Below, in pieces: positions 1-5,399 of a stretch of DNA of 5,399 nt (positions are counted from its first letter, which is position 1; every line of letters starts with the position of its first letter). This DNA is from Leptospira interrogans (GTDB lineage Bacteria; Spirochaetota; Leptospiria; Leptospirales; Leptospiraceae): NCBI RefSeq assembly GCF_900156205.1, contig NZ_FTNA01000052.1, forward strand, positions 1 to 5,399, in the 5' to 3' direction. A model generated the notes under the pieces. That model was not told where the DNA came from. It saw only the letters and a program-made list of their open reading frames with translations, and ran no database searches. Position numbers and translations under genes: made by a program.

Positions 1-1
1 T

Positions 2-250
2 CGAGGTTGTCATTCAATTCGAAGAGTGATTGTTCAAGCGGCTTGGAGTCTGGTTCGTTGTCAACACGGTGGTAAGGTAAAAGAGTTCTATCAAAGGTTA
101 TACCTTAAAAAAGGTGCTAAAAAATCGATCATCGCTACTTCACGTAAAATGATCGAAGTTCTTTACGTAATGATTCGAACCGGAAAACTTTTCGATTCTA
201 TGCCTGAGAATATATTAAATCGAAAATTAACTCAATATGGTCTTATGTAA
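2..250 (+). CDS. IS110-family transposase, C-terminal fragment (left copy)
   Basis: This is an open frame from the window edge to TAA at 248-250. It gives 82 residues of a protein that starts upstream of the window. The visible part matches the end of the IS110/IS116/IS902 C-terminal transposase domain (Tnp_20). It has a basic start (RGCHSIRR), a helix with VIVQAAW, then [20 protein letters not shown] and [13 protein letters not shown]. The last two match the family pattern of an aromatic-Leu segment, a Lys/Gly turn and an Ala/Ser-Arg-Lys helix. The N-terminal RuvC-like DEDD domain and the conserved serine region would be upstream and cannot be checked. The GTG at 26 is an internal valine codon, not a start. 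IS110 enzymes act with an element-encoded RNA that selects donor and target. Whether this copy is intact is unknown. Confidence 0.88.
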   Translation, partial: RGCHSIRRVIVQAAWSLVRCQHGGKVKEFYQRLYLKKGAKKSIIATSRKMIEVLYVMIRTGKLFDSMPENILNRKLTQYGLM

Positions 251-481
251 AAAAAAATAACGGGAGGGCTTGACACAAGAAACATAGGAAAGCGTTGTGT
301 TGAGTTTCCCTATTTTTGATGGAGGTGGTAAGGTTTCGGAAAATTTTTCTCTATCAGAAAAACATACTTTTTGCAAATAAAAAGACTCATTCTTGTCGGA
401 ACACTTGAAAAATGTGCGTTTTTGAGTCTTCTCATTCTAAAATCCTATTAACTTGTGGGTAAGGTTATGATTCTTCTGGGT
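251..481 (+). other. IS non-coding tail, first part, with two stem-loops
   Basis: No open frame is visible here. A 10-bp stem (two G-T pairs) joins 269-278 (CTTGACACAA) to 295-304 (TTGTGTTGAG) around a 16-nt loop, starting 18 bases after the transposase stop. A second perfect 8-bp stem joins 382-389 (AAGACTCA) to 423-430 (TGAGTCTT). The first stem has no T-tract after it, so it is not a standard terminator. In the transposase orientation these stems could belong to the element's RNA or serve to block read-through. That role is inference. Confidence 0.45.
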
Positions 482-600
482 TGCTCTGCAAGCCGTTCGA
501 GGAACCACATTCTAAATTGTAACTAAAGACAATATATTACATTATGATTCCTGTATACAATTTATTAACCAGAGCTTGAGAGCCCGGTTCGGCTTACTTA
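482..600 (+). ncRNA. Candidate IS bridge/seek RNA region (left copy)
   Basis: This non-coding stretch near the IS inner end can fold into a closed domain. AAGCCG (490-495) plus AACC (503-506), separated by a 7-nt bulge, pair with GGTTCGGCTT (586-595). Inside, TAAATTGTA (513-521) pairs with its complement at 556-564 around a 34-nt loop. An alternative hairpin pairs AACC (567-570) with GGTT (586-589). InterPro groups IS1533 with IS1111A and IS1328 transposases, and IS1111-type elements encode their guide RNA downstream of the transposase, where this lies. I cannot see a promoter or confirm guide complementarity, so the boundaries and the RNA itself are inferred. Confidence 0.3.
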
Positions 601-635
601 TGGCAAGCAAGATTCACCCAGATTTTCTTACGTCT

Positions 636-659
636 AACTCATGTTATGCTATCTGAGTT
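636..659. repeat. Terminal stem at the IS inner end, left copy
   Basis: AACTCA (636-641) and TGAGTT (654-659) form a 6-bp inverted repeat around a 12-nt loop, a few bases inside the point where the two IS copies diverge. The same structure occurs at 4741-4764. The stop codon of the neighbouring propeller gene (649-651, minus strand) lies in its loop. Confidence 0.4.
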
Positions 660-2076
660 TTAAAAGGAATAAATCGGAATTTCCTTGAGTAGCAACTCCA
701 TTGATTGAGACTTCGGTCCATCCTGTACAATAAAGATTTCCTTGTTGATCTTGTCCAATTTCATTTCCTATTATCATTGCATTGTTGATTCCAATTTGTC
801 GGACCCATTCTTCGTTTCCCAAAGAATCATGTTTGGTTAAAAATAAATCCATTCCGATCCCATTCTGTCTTCCATCTACCATATGATTACTTTGACCGGT
901 TGTGAAAATGTTTCCCTCCGAATCTATTGAGAGTGCGTTGATGGCAGTAGTTCTATTACCGTCGATGGGTCCTAAATATTGAATCCATTGTCGAACACCA
1001 AGAGAATTATACTTTACTAAAATTCCACGATTACTTTCACCCACTTCTCCTTCCGGTTCGAAATTTGCATTACTCATCCCGCCTACAAAAACGTTTCCAA
1101 AGGAATCCAAAGCGATAGAATTACTTTCGGTTCTACTCAAAACTTGACCGAGTTGTGCAAAGAGTTGCCTTCTTCCACTTCTATCGTATTTAAGAATAAA
1201 AAGATCAGAATTTCCTGTACTAGGAACTCTATTGGTTTGTAAGTTTGCATTTGTAGTTCCAGTTACAAATATATCTCCTGTATTGTTTGCAACAACGACC
1301 CCTTGAGGATAAACTGATCCTTCGGGAATTGAAATACTTAAGTCCCTACGCCAATTTCCTTGGCTGTCTATTTTAAATAGAAACCCAGTTACTGATTCTC
1401 CTATAATTTGTTCTCTATATAATATACCAACTATATAGGAAATTCCGGATTGATCTACGAAGGCTTTTTCAGGAATAAGGTTCTGATTTCTGGACCCTTT
1501 TTGTCTTCTCCAGATTTCATTTCCATTTGTATTGAATTTGATTACAAATAAATCTTGTCTCCCTGTAAGTCGGCCTGCAAAATTACCAGATGTCTTGCCG
1601 ATAACATAAACGTTTCCTCTTTGATCTACTTCAACATCGGCGACATTTAAACTTACACCACGAACTCCGACTTGTTTTGTCCAGATTGTTTGTTTTCGAG
1701 AATTGTATTTTGCAAGAATAATATCTCTAGTTCCAATCAGATTTTCACTGTAAATACCGGCGTTGGTACTTCCAGCAATGTAGATAAATCCATCTCTATC
1801 AATTGTAAGCGCTGAATCCGTAATATTTGCGTTAGGTGCACCAACTAATAAAGTCCATTCTGGAATGTCAACGTTTGCATTTAAGACATTTTTATTTACG
1901 ATGTCTTCTTTCGAAGTATTCGAGTCGTCAAGAGGAGTAGGGTTATTACTCTGAATTAGACCCGCGATCCACAATGGATCGAATGATTTTGAATTCGACT
2001 CGTTTAAATTCAGTAATTCTCCGATAGGCGAACAAGCTTGAATGAAAATAAAAATAAAAAGATAAACGCGAGCCAA
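649..2076 (-). CDS. SBBP-repeat beta-propeller lipoprotein
   Basis: The protein has 475 residues. The N-terminus is a very short lipoprotein signal: MAR, then a hydrophobic run to residue 12, then the spirochaete-style lipobox FIQA-C with lipidated Cys15. A polar linker reaches residue 73. Seven repeats follow, at about 74-131, 132-188, 189-241, 242-303, 304-363, 364-423 and 424-475. Each has a Trp-led strand (Q in the fifth), a 'D..GN.Y..G.T' core and a 'DLFL.KY...G' close. This is the SBBP pattern, so a seven-bladed propeller is expected. Function is unknown; a surface or periplasmic binding or scaffold role is likely. TTG at 2076 is the only usable start: AGGAG lies 7 bases upstream and an in-frame stop (minus-strand TAG, 2092-2094) precedes it. 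The last four codons and TAG lie inside the IS arm, so the natural C-terminus may have been replaced, though the seventh blade is nearly complete. Confidence 0.9.
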   Translation of the reverse strand: MARVYLFIFIFIQACSPIGELLNLNESNSKSFDPLWIAGLIQSNNPTPLDDSNTSKEDIVNKNVLNANVDIPEWTLLVGAPNANITDSALTIDRDGFIYIAGSTNAGIYSENLIGTRDIILAKYNSRKQTIWTKQVGVRGVSLNVADVEVDQRGNVYVIGKTSGNFAGRLTGRQDLFVIKFNTNGNEIWRRQKGSRNQNLIPEKAFVDQSGISYIVGILYREQIIGESVTGFLFKIDSQGNWRRDLSISIPEGSVYPQGVVVANNTGDIFVTGTTNANLQTNRVPSTGNSDLFILKYDRSGRRQLFAQLGQVLSRTESNSIALDSFGNVFVGGMSNANFEPEGEVGESNRGILVKYNSLGVRQWIQYLGPIDGNRTTAINALSIDSEGNIFTTGQSNHMVDGRQNGIGMDLFLTKHDSLGNEEWVRQIGINNAMIIGNEIGQDQQGNLYCTGWTEVSINGVATQGNSDLFLLKLR

Positions 2077-2081
2077 AAGAT

Positions 2082-2088
2082 AACTCCT
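2082..2088 (-). promoter_or_regulatory. Strong ribosome binding site for the propeller gene
   Basis: On the minus strand AGGAGTT is followed by five bases and then TTG at 2076. This near-consensus Shine-Dalgarno sequence decides the non-ATG start, since no ATG or GTG lies between it and the in-frame stop upstream. Confidence 0.75.
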
Positions 2089-2112
2089 ATTCTAAATAAA
2101 TTAAGTTCGACT

Positions 2113-2129
2113 TTGGCGACTCCCGCCAA
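2113..2129. promoter_or_regulatory. Perfect 6-bp dyad at the propeller gene's likely transcription start
   Basis: TTGGCG (2113-2118) and CGCCAA (2124-2129) form a perfect inverted repeat with a 5-bp centre. It lies directly downstream of the -10 candidate at 2130-2135 (minus strand), where transcription would begin. It could be an operator or a hairpin at the mRNA 5' end. It is GC-rich against an AT-rich background. No known regulator is recognised from it. Confidence 0.35.
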
Positions 2130-2157
2130 TGTATAGCAAAATTAAGTTTGAATGCAA
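2130..2157 (-). promoter_or_regulatory. Sigma70-type promoter candidate for the propeller gene
   Basis: Read on the minus strand, TTGCAT (2157-2152) is followed by a 16-base spacer and then TATACA (2135-2130). TGC just before the -10 gives an extended -10 motif. The predicted start near 2123 leaves a leader of about 47 bases that contains the ribosome binding site. This is a pattern match only. Confidence 0.4.
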
Positions 2158-2165
2158 CAAGGCGG

Positions 2166-2243
2166 GACCGGGCTCTCCGCTCTGGTCAAGTTATTGAAAA
2201 CTAGAATAACATTATATTATTATAATATATCAATAACTTGACC
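2166..2243. repeat. Structured repeat related to the IS tail (possible IS relic)
   Basis: This element has two parts. The first is a hairpin-like block with GACC (2166-2169) and GGTC (2184-2187) enclosing GGGCTCTC and GCTCT. The second is a 14-bp perfect inverted repeat, 2184-2197 with 2230-2243 (GGTCAAGTTATTGA and its complement), around a 32-base AT-rich loop. The first block closely matches the right IS arm at 4811-4833, and the same order of block then inverted repeat is seen there (4836-4844 with 4879-4887). It may be a diverged orphan IS end or a MITE-like dispersed repeat. It lies upstream of the propeller promoter. Confidence 0.45.
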
Positions 2244-2469
2244 TCGCATCGATCCCTGTCGCGCGTCAGCGCGGTACTGACTTTCCCGCGGTGACTCATC
2301 GAACTCACGTTAGATACTTTTCTTCGACTAAAAAGATTGGAGATTCTTACGAAAAGAAGTTCTCGAAAAGATAGGGTATTTTGACCTATTCGAAAGTTTA
2401 TAACAAATGTGGAAGAAAGAAGTCGACTTTTCGGGTCCGTGCAGATAACTTACAAAAAGTGTTCTTAAG
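2244..2469. other. Intergenic DNA with GC-rich palindromic patch
   Basis: The first 65 bases or so are strikingly GC-rich for this window. CGCGC (2260-2264) pairs with GCGCG (2269-2273) around GTCA. GTCAG (2265-2269) can alternatively pair with CTGAC (2277-2281). CGCGGT occurs twice (2270, 2287). The rest is AT-rich leader DNA for the plus-strand gene. A short ATAGG/CCTAT inverted repeat lies at 2371-2375 and 2385-2389. TTGACC at 2381-2386 resembles a -35, but the TATAAC at 2399-2404 is only 12 bases away, so I do not call a promoter. No gene is seen. Confidence 0.4.
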
Positions 2470-3483
2470 ATGAACTTAGAAACTGAAATTAGACAAGAAA
2501 CGAATCTTTGCGATAAATCTGGAAATCTCAATTTGAATGCCGTAGGCTGGTCTAAAAAACCATTCCATAGATGTAACTTAAGTAATCATTATTTGAGAAA
2601 GAAAAAATGGAATTACTGGTGTATCTATGACGAGAATTTTTTGGTATCCTTTACAATATCTAACGTGGATTATGCGGGAGTAATTTTTGTATATTGGCTC
2701 GATCGAAAAACAGGAAACTTTGAGGAAGGTACCATTCTTACTCCTTTTGGTTCTGGAGTTAGCTTAGGTCAGCTCGTAGTCAGTAATGCGACTTATATAG
2801 GAAAAAACGCTCGTATTCAATTTTTCAGAGAAGAAGAAGGTTATCGTCTTTCGGTCAATTTTTCTCTTAAAAATAAAATTCCAGTTCAAGCTGAAATAGA
2901 GGTTCCCGTTCCCGAAAGTTGGGAAACCTTAAACGTAGTTGTACCTTGGTCTAAAAGAAGATTTCAATTTACCGAAAAATTGTTCGGAGTCGGAGCTCGC
3001 GGGTTTGTTCGTTATGGAGCAATGGAATACAAATTCGAACCTAAATCTTCTTTTGCTTGTATGGATTATGGAAGGGGCGTATGGCCTTATTCTACCAAAT
3101 GGAATTGGGCTTCCATGGTGTCGCATAACGCAGGATATACGGTAGGAATAAATTTAGGAGCTGGATGGACGGATGGAACTGGCACGACAGAAAATGCTAT
3201 TTTAATTAACGGTAGAATCTATAAAATTCCTTCTGATGCGATCTTTGAAATAGATCGTGAAAACTGGATGAAACCTTGGCATCTTTATACAAAGGATTCT
3301 CAAGCTATAGATTTAAGGTTTGTACCCGAATTTCATAGAAAAGCTTCGACAAATATTGGAATTTTTGCGTCCTCTGTTCATCAAATGATCGGAACGTTTG
3401 AAGGTATAATTAGGCTCGGAAAGAACGAATATAAAATTACAAGCGGACAAGGTTGGGCTGAAGACCATGTCGCACGATGGTGA
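2470..3483 (+). CDS. DUF2804 family protein
   Basis: The protein has 337 residues, a usual length for DUF2804. Family-like motifs appear in order: '[20 protein letters not shown]' (residues 13-37), KKKWNYW (44-50), DYGRGVWPY with WNW (199-213), [11 protein letters not shown] then TEN (228-242), WMKPW (266-270), and a C-terminal [10 protein letters not shown] ending at the stop. The many conserved Trp, Gly and Asp residues suggest a beta-rich fold. I know of no established biochemical role. There is no signal peptide or membrane segment, so it is probably cytoplasmic. ATG at 2470 is the first start after an in-frame TAA at 2446-2448, and the conserved LCD motif at residue 13 supports it. The ribosome binding site is weak. 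It is divergent from the lipoprotein and separated from tag by nearly 590 bp, so it is likely transcribed alone. Confidence 0.88.
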   Translation: MNLETEIRQETNLCDKSGNLNLNAVGWSKKPFHRCNLSNHYLRKKKWNYWCIYDENFLVSFTISNVDYAGVIFVYWLDRKTGNFEEGTILTPFGSGVSLGQLVVSNATYIGKNARIQFFREEEGYRLSVNFSLKNKIPVQAEIEVPVPESWETLNVVVPWSKRRFQFTEKLFGVGARGFVRYGAMEYKFEPKSSFACMDYGRGVWPYSTKWNWASMVSHNAGYTVGINLGAGWTDGTGTTENAILINGRIYKIPSDAIFEIDRENWMKPWHLYTKDSQAIDLRFVPEFHRKASTNIGIFASSVHQMIGTFEGIIRLGKNEYKITSGQGWAEDHVARW

Positions 3484-4016
3484 TTATCAAGTAAGATTTA
3501 TATTTGTGTAAATGGGATTTTGAAGTAACCATGAAGTGAAAAGGTTTTTGGGATTTTTTCAAGAGATAGGATACAAAAGAGTTTTTGAAAAATTCTATAG
3601 CCCAGATTAGCAAAATTGCTTCATTGTCCATTTCAATTCAATGGAAACAAATGGAGAATAAATTTTTCAACCTTTAATTTCATTTTCCATTCATAGATTG
3701 AACTTTAAAAACCTGGCTTCTTGTTAATCCTTATAAATTGAGTATCGTAAATTTTTATTGTAAAACCCTATTTCAGCACAAAGCACTAAAAGCCATTTTA
3801 CTATTCGAGCGTATAAAGGTAGGTAACAGAAAATGAATGGGTGATTTCAGAAAGACGTAGAATTTCTAAAAAAATTATTTCTAATTTGAAATCGTTGGTT
3901 TTTTTGTGTGAGATCTCACATTTTAAGTTTTGAAACAGGGCTCAGAATAGTATTATTTTATGTGCCGAGTAGTAAGAATAATCGGAATTGGTATTTTGAG
4001 CAAAGATAAAATATTT
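3484..4016 (+). other. Long AT-rich intergenic region without a gene
   Basis: The gap between the DUF2804 gene and tag has frequent stops in all frames, many A and T runs, and no recognisable gene remnant, tRNA or GC-rich terminator after the DUF2804 stop. A small 5-bp stem, CCATT (3628-3632) with AATGG (3640-3644), and the 14-bp palindrome at 3907 are the only ordered elements I see. It may be degraded former coding DNA, but nothing in it is recognisable. Confidence 0.5.
3907..3920. promoter_or_regulatory. Perfect 14-bp palindrome TGTGAGATCTCACA, operator candidate
   Basis: This is a perfect dyad upstream of tag, about 100 bases before its promoter candidate. The half-sites TGTGA and TCACA match those bound by CRP/FNR-family regulators, but the centre is 4 bp instead of the 6 bp of the E. 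coli CRP site. A helix-turn-helix dimer of another family is equally possible. Confidence 0.35.
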
Positions 4017-4046
4017 TTGAGATAGTCCTAGATACTTTATTATATA
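4017..4046 (+). promoter_or_regulatory. Sigma70-type promoter candidate for tag
   Basis: TTGAGA (4017-4022) is followed by TATATA (4041-4046) with 18 bases between, or by TTATAT one base earlier with 17. Transcription would start near 4053, leaving a leader of under 20 bases before ATG at 4070. That would favour the ATG over the upstream TTG start at 4058. Pattern match only. Confidence 0.4.
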
Positions 4047-4069
4047 GTTCTGAGTAATTGTGGATAAAG

Positions 4070-4651
4070 ATGAAAAAACAAAAAGAACCAAAACGTTGTG
4101 CTTGGGTTACCGAGGACTCGGATTACGTAAAATATCACGATCAAGAATGGGGAGTTTCTGTACATGATGATAGACTCTTATTTGAATTTTTGGTGTTGGA
4201 GGGGGCACAGGCTGGGCTTTCTTGGATTACAATTCTAAGAAAAAGGGAAAATTTCAGAAAGGCTTTTGGCAATTTTGATGTTGTTCAGGTGGCTGCTTAT
4301 AAAGAAAATAAAATTCAGTCTCTTTTAAAAGACAAAGGAATTGTGCGTAACGAATTAAAAATTAGATCTGTTATAAAAAATGCACAAGAATTTTTGAATA
4401 TTCAAAAAGAATATGGAACCTTTGATCGATTTATCTGGGGTTTTGTGAATCATAAAACGATCTATAACTCTTGGAAAACGATCAAAGATGTGCCGAATAA
4501 AAGTACTGAATCTGACGCAATGAGTAAGGCTCTTAAAAAAAGAGGATTTAAATTTGTAGGTTCTACAATCTGTTATGCATTTATGCAAGCGACAGGAATG
4601 ATAATGGATCATACAACCGATTGTTTTTGTTTTGTTAAACGAAGAACTTAA
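4070..4651 (+). CDS. tag: DNA-3-methyladenine glycosylase I
   Basis: This base-excision repair enzyme removes N3-methyladenine from alkylated DNA, leaving an abasic site. From ATG at 4070 it has 193 residues, against 187 for E. coli Tag. All hallmark residues are present: zinc ligands Cys10, His23, His181 and Cys185; base-pocket residues Tyr19, Tyr22, Glu44 and Trp52; the motif 'EG.QAGLSWIT.L.KRENFR' (44-65); and the near-invariant SKALKKRGFKFVG (152-164) with TICYAFMQATG. An in-frame TTG at 4058 would add MWIK. I prefer ATG because conservation begins at RCAWV (residue 9) and GGA lies 5 bases upstream. The C-terminus is complete, so the IS arm 85 bases downstream leaves it intact. It appears monocistronic. 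The enzyme is presumably active. Confidence 0.95.
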   Translation: MKKQKEPKRCAWVTEDSDYVKYHDQEWGVSVHDDRLLFEFLVLEGAQAGLSWITILRKRENFRKAFGNFDVVQVAAYKENKIQSLLKDKGIVRNELKIRSVIKNAQEFLNIQKEYGTFDRFIWGFVNHKTIYNSWKTIKDVPNKSTESDAMSKALKKRGFKFVGSTICYAFMQATGMIMDHTTDCFCFVKRRT

Positions 4652-4671
4652 AGAAACTTTTATAAAATTTA

Positions 4672-4720
4672 AAAACAGTCATCGTCCTCCAATGTAATTT
4701 TTACATAAAATCACTGTTTT
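4672..4720 (+). terminator. Nested palindromes after tag, possible terminator
   Basis: An outer 8-bp inverted repeat, AAAACAGT (4672-4679) with ACTGTTTT (4713-4720), encloses a 6-bp hairpin, ATGTAA (4692-4697) with TTACAT (4701-4706), loop 3. It lies 20 bases after the tag stop and its 3' arm ends in four T. Stems are AT-rich, so as an intrinsic terminator it would be weak. It might work in both directions, against the converging IS transposase. Confidence 0.3.
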
Positions 4721-4740
4721 GTGTTCAACGGGAAAATTAA

Positions 4741-4764
4741 AACTCAGATAGCATAACATGAGTT
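4741..4764. repeat. Terminal stem at the IS inner end, right copy
   Basis: AACTCA (4741-4746) and TGAGTT (4759-4764) mirror the stem at 636-659, four bases inside the divergence point of the two arms. Confidence 0.4.
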
Positions 4765-4799
4765 AGACGTAAGAAAATCTGGGTGAATCTTGCTTGCCA

Positions 4800-4918
4800 T
4801 AAGTAAGCCGAACCGGGCTCTCAAGCTCTGGTTAATAAATTGTATACAGGAATCATAATGTAATATATTGTCTTTAGTTACAATTTAGAATGTGGTTCCT
4901 CGAACGGCTTGCAGAGCA
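4800..4918 (-). ncRNA. Candidate IS bridge/seek RNA region (right copy)
   Basis: This mirrors the candidate at 482-600. The outer bulged stem joins 4805-4814 with 4894-4897 plus 4905-4910. The inner stem joins 4836-4844 with 4879-4887. The small hairpin has AACC at 4811-4814 and GGTT at 4830-4833. Transcription would run on the minus strand, as for the transposase. The existence and ends of the RNA are inferred. Confidence 0.3.
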
Positions 4919-5149
4919 ACCCAGAAGAATCATAACCTTACCCACAAGTTAATAGGATTTTAGAATGAGAAGACTCAAAAACGCACATTTTTCAAGTGTT
5001 CCGACAAGAATGAGTCTTTTTATTTGCAAAAAGTATGTTTTTCTGATAGAGAAAAATTTTCCGAAACCTTACCACCTCCATCAAAAATAGGGAAACTCAA
5101 CACAACGCTTTCCTATGTTTCTTGTGTCAAGCCCTCCCGTTATTTTTTT
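4919..5149 (-). other. IS non-coding tail, first part, right copy
   Basis: This mirrors 251-481. The 10-bp stem just after the transposase stop is at 5122-5131 with 5096-5105. The 8-bp stem is at 5011-5018 with 4970-4977. No coding frame is seen. Confidence 0.45.
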
Positions 5150-5398
5150 TTACATAAGACCATATTGAGTTAATTTTCGATTTAATATATTCTCAGGCAT
5201 AGAATCGAAAAGTTTTCCGGTTCGAATCATTACGTAAAGAACTTCGATCATTTTACGTGAAGTAGCGATGATCGATTTTTTAGCACCTTTTTTAAGGTAT
5301 AACCTTTGATAGAACTCTTTTACCTTACCACCGTGTTGACAACGAACCAGACTCCAAGCCGCTTGAACAATCACTCTTCGAATTGAATGACAACCTCG
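5150..5398 (-). CDS. IS110-family transposase, C-terminal fragment (right copy)
   Basis: The 82 visible residues are identical to the left fragment and end in TAA (5152-5150). The frame is open to the window edge, so the protein starts outside. The basic RGCHSIRR stretch, the AAW helix and the [14 protein letters not shown] segment mark the end of the Tnp_20 domain. The gene converges on tag, tail to tail, with the IS tail and nested palindromes between them. Confidence 0.88.
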   Translation of the reverse strand, partial: RGCHSIRRVIVQAAWSLVRCQHGGKVKEFYQRLYLKKGAKKSIIATSRKMIEVLYVMIRTGKLFDSMPENILNRKLTQYGLM

Positions 5399-5399
5399 A

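Larger units (their letters stand above)
1..663 (+). mobile_element. IS110-family element (IS1533-like), 3' part, left copy
   Basis: This is the 3' portion of an insertion sequence: the transposase C-terminus (2-250), then a non-coding tail to about 663. The whole stretch recurs as an exact reverse complement at 4737-5399. I compared the arms block by block and saw no mismatch until 664 versus 4736, so the inner IS boundary lies at or a few bases before 663. The final bases (TTTTAA) could partly be shared target sequence rather than IS. A 6-bp inverted repeat, AACTCA (636-641) and TGAGTT (654-659), sits at this end. The 5' part of the element lies outside the window. Assignment to IS1533 rests on the transposase tail and on its known abundance in Leptospira; a related leptospiral IS110 element is possible. 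Confidence 0.85.
4737..5399 (-). mobile_element. IS110-family element (IS1533-like), 3' part, right copy
   Basis: This is the exact reverse complement of 1-663, with the transposase C-terminus at 5150-5398 and the non-coding tail down to 4737. The inner flank here (GGAAAA before TTAAAACTCAG) differs from the left copy's flank, which defines the boundary. Orientation is opposite to the left copy, so the two transposases converge on the inner genes. No target duplication can be assessed because the outer ends are missing. Perfect identity, including non-coding DNA, implies recent spread, gene conversion, or a single assembled consensus used twice. Confidence 0.85.

Noticed and set aside
26..250. 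Stand-alone 74-residue gene starting at GTG 26 (and its mirror at 5374-5150)
   Set aside because: The frame is open to the window edge and the upstream codons RGCHSIRR continue the transposase domain, so GTG is internal.
2381..2404. TTGACC and TATAAC as a promoter for the DUF2804 gene
   Set aside because: The spacing is only 12 bases, too short for a sigma70-type promoter.
2328..2531. Minus-strand 67-codon open frame
   Set aside because: It overlaps the conserved start of the DUF2804 gene on the opposite strand and has no family resemblance or good ribosome binding site.
2929..3145. Short open frames on both strands inside the DUF2804 gene
   Set aside because: They are out-of-frame shadows of a clearly conserved coding region.
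3437..3631. Minus-strand 64-codon frame across the end of the DUF2804 gene
   Set aside because: It partly mirrors the conserved C-terminus, the rest is AT-rich low-complexity sequence, and nothing is recognisable.
3907..3920. Calling the palindrome a CRP binding site
   Set aside because: The centre is 4 bp instead of 6 and no regulator is visible, so only a generic operator candidate is reported.
4355..4612. Antisense 85-codon frame within tag
   Set aside because: It is a shadow of the tag reading frame, with Cys/His/Phe-rich composition typical of reverse reading.
1..5399. Inverted terminal repeats of a linear replicon with hairpin telomeres, as in some spirochaetes
   Set aside because: The arms contain transposase coding sequence cut in mid-gene, the pattern of two IS copies at contig ends. 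Leptospira chromosomes are circular.
1..5399. CRISPR array, tRNA or rRNA
   Set aside because: No regularly spaced direct repeats, cloverleaf features or rRNA-like segments were seen on either strand.

Overview
The window looks like chromosomal DNA from a pathogenic Leptospira. The evidence is an AT-rich background, a spirochaete-type lipobox on an SBBP beta-propeller lipoprotein, a DUF2804-type protein, and IS110-family transposase ends that resemble the leptospiral element IS1533. Species cannot be fixed from sequence alone; L. borgpetersenii, known for many IS1533 copies, is a reasonable but unproven guess.

Layout: positions 1-663 and 4737-5399 are perfect reverse complements. Each arm holds the last 82 codons of an IS110-type transposase followed by about 413 bp of non-coding IS tail. 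The two transposase 3' ends point inward, and both are cut at the same base by the window edges. Between them lies a 4,073-bp segment with three genes. The first is a minus-strand lipoprotein with seven SBBP blades (649-2076). A divergent intergenic region follows (2077-2469), holding a promoter candidate, a dyad and a GC-rich repeat. The second gene is a plus-strand DUF2804 protein (2470-3483). Next is a long AT-rich gap with a 14-bp palindrome. The third gene is plus-strand tag, DNA-3-methyladenine glycosylase I (4070-4651), which ends in nested palindromes just before the right IS arm.

The three inner genes do not form an operon and show no shared pathway: one is an exported surface or periplasmic propeller, one is of unknown function, and one is DNA repair. 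What links them is the flanking IS pair, which could invert or delete the segment by homologous recombination. It could equally reflect a short-read contig that stops in a collapsed repeat on both sides.

The most interesting points are these. The stop codon and last four codons of the propeller gene lie inside the IS arm. The IS tail after the transposase is rich in stems and is a candidate for the bridge/seek RNA of IS1111-type elements. A diverged copy of part of that tail, with a compensatory base-pair change, sits alone upstream of the propeller gene.
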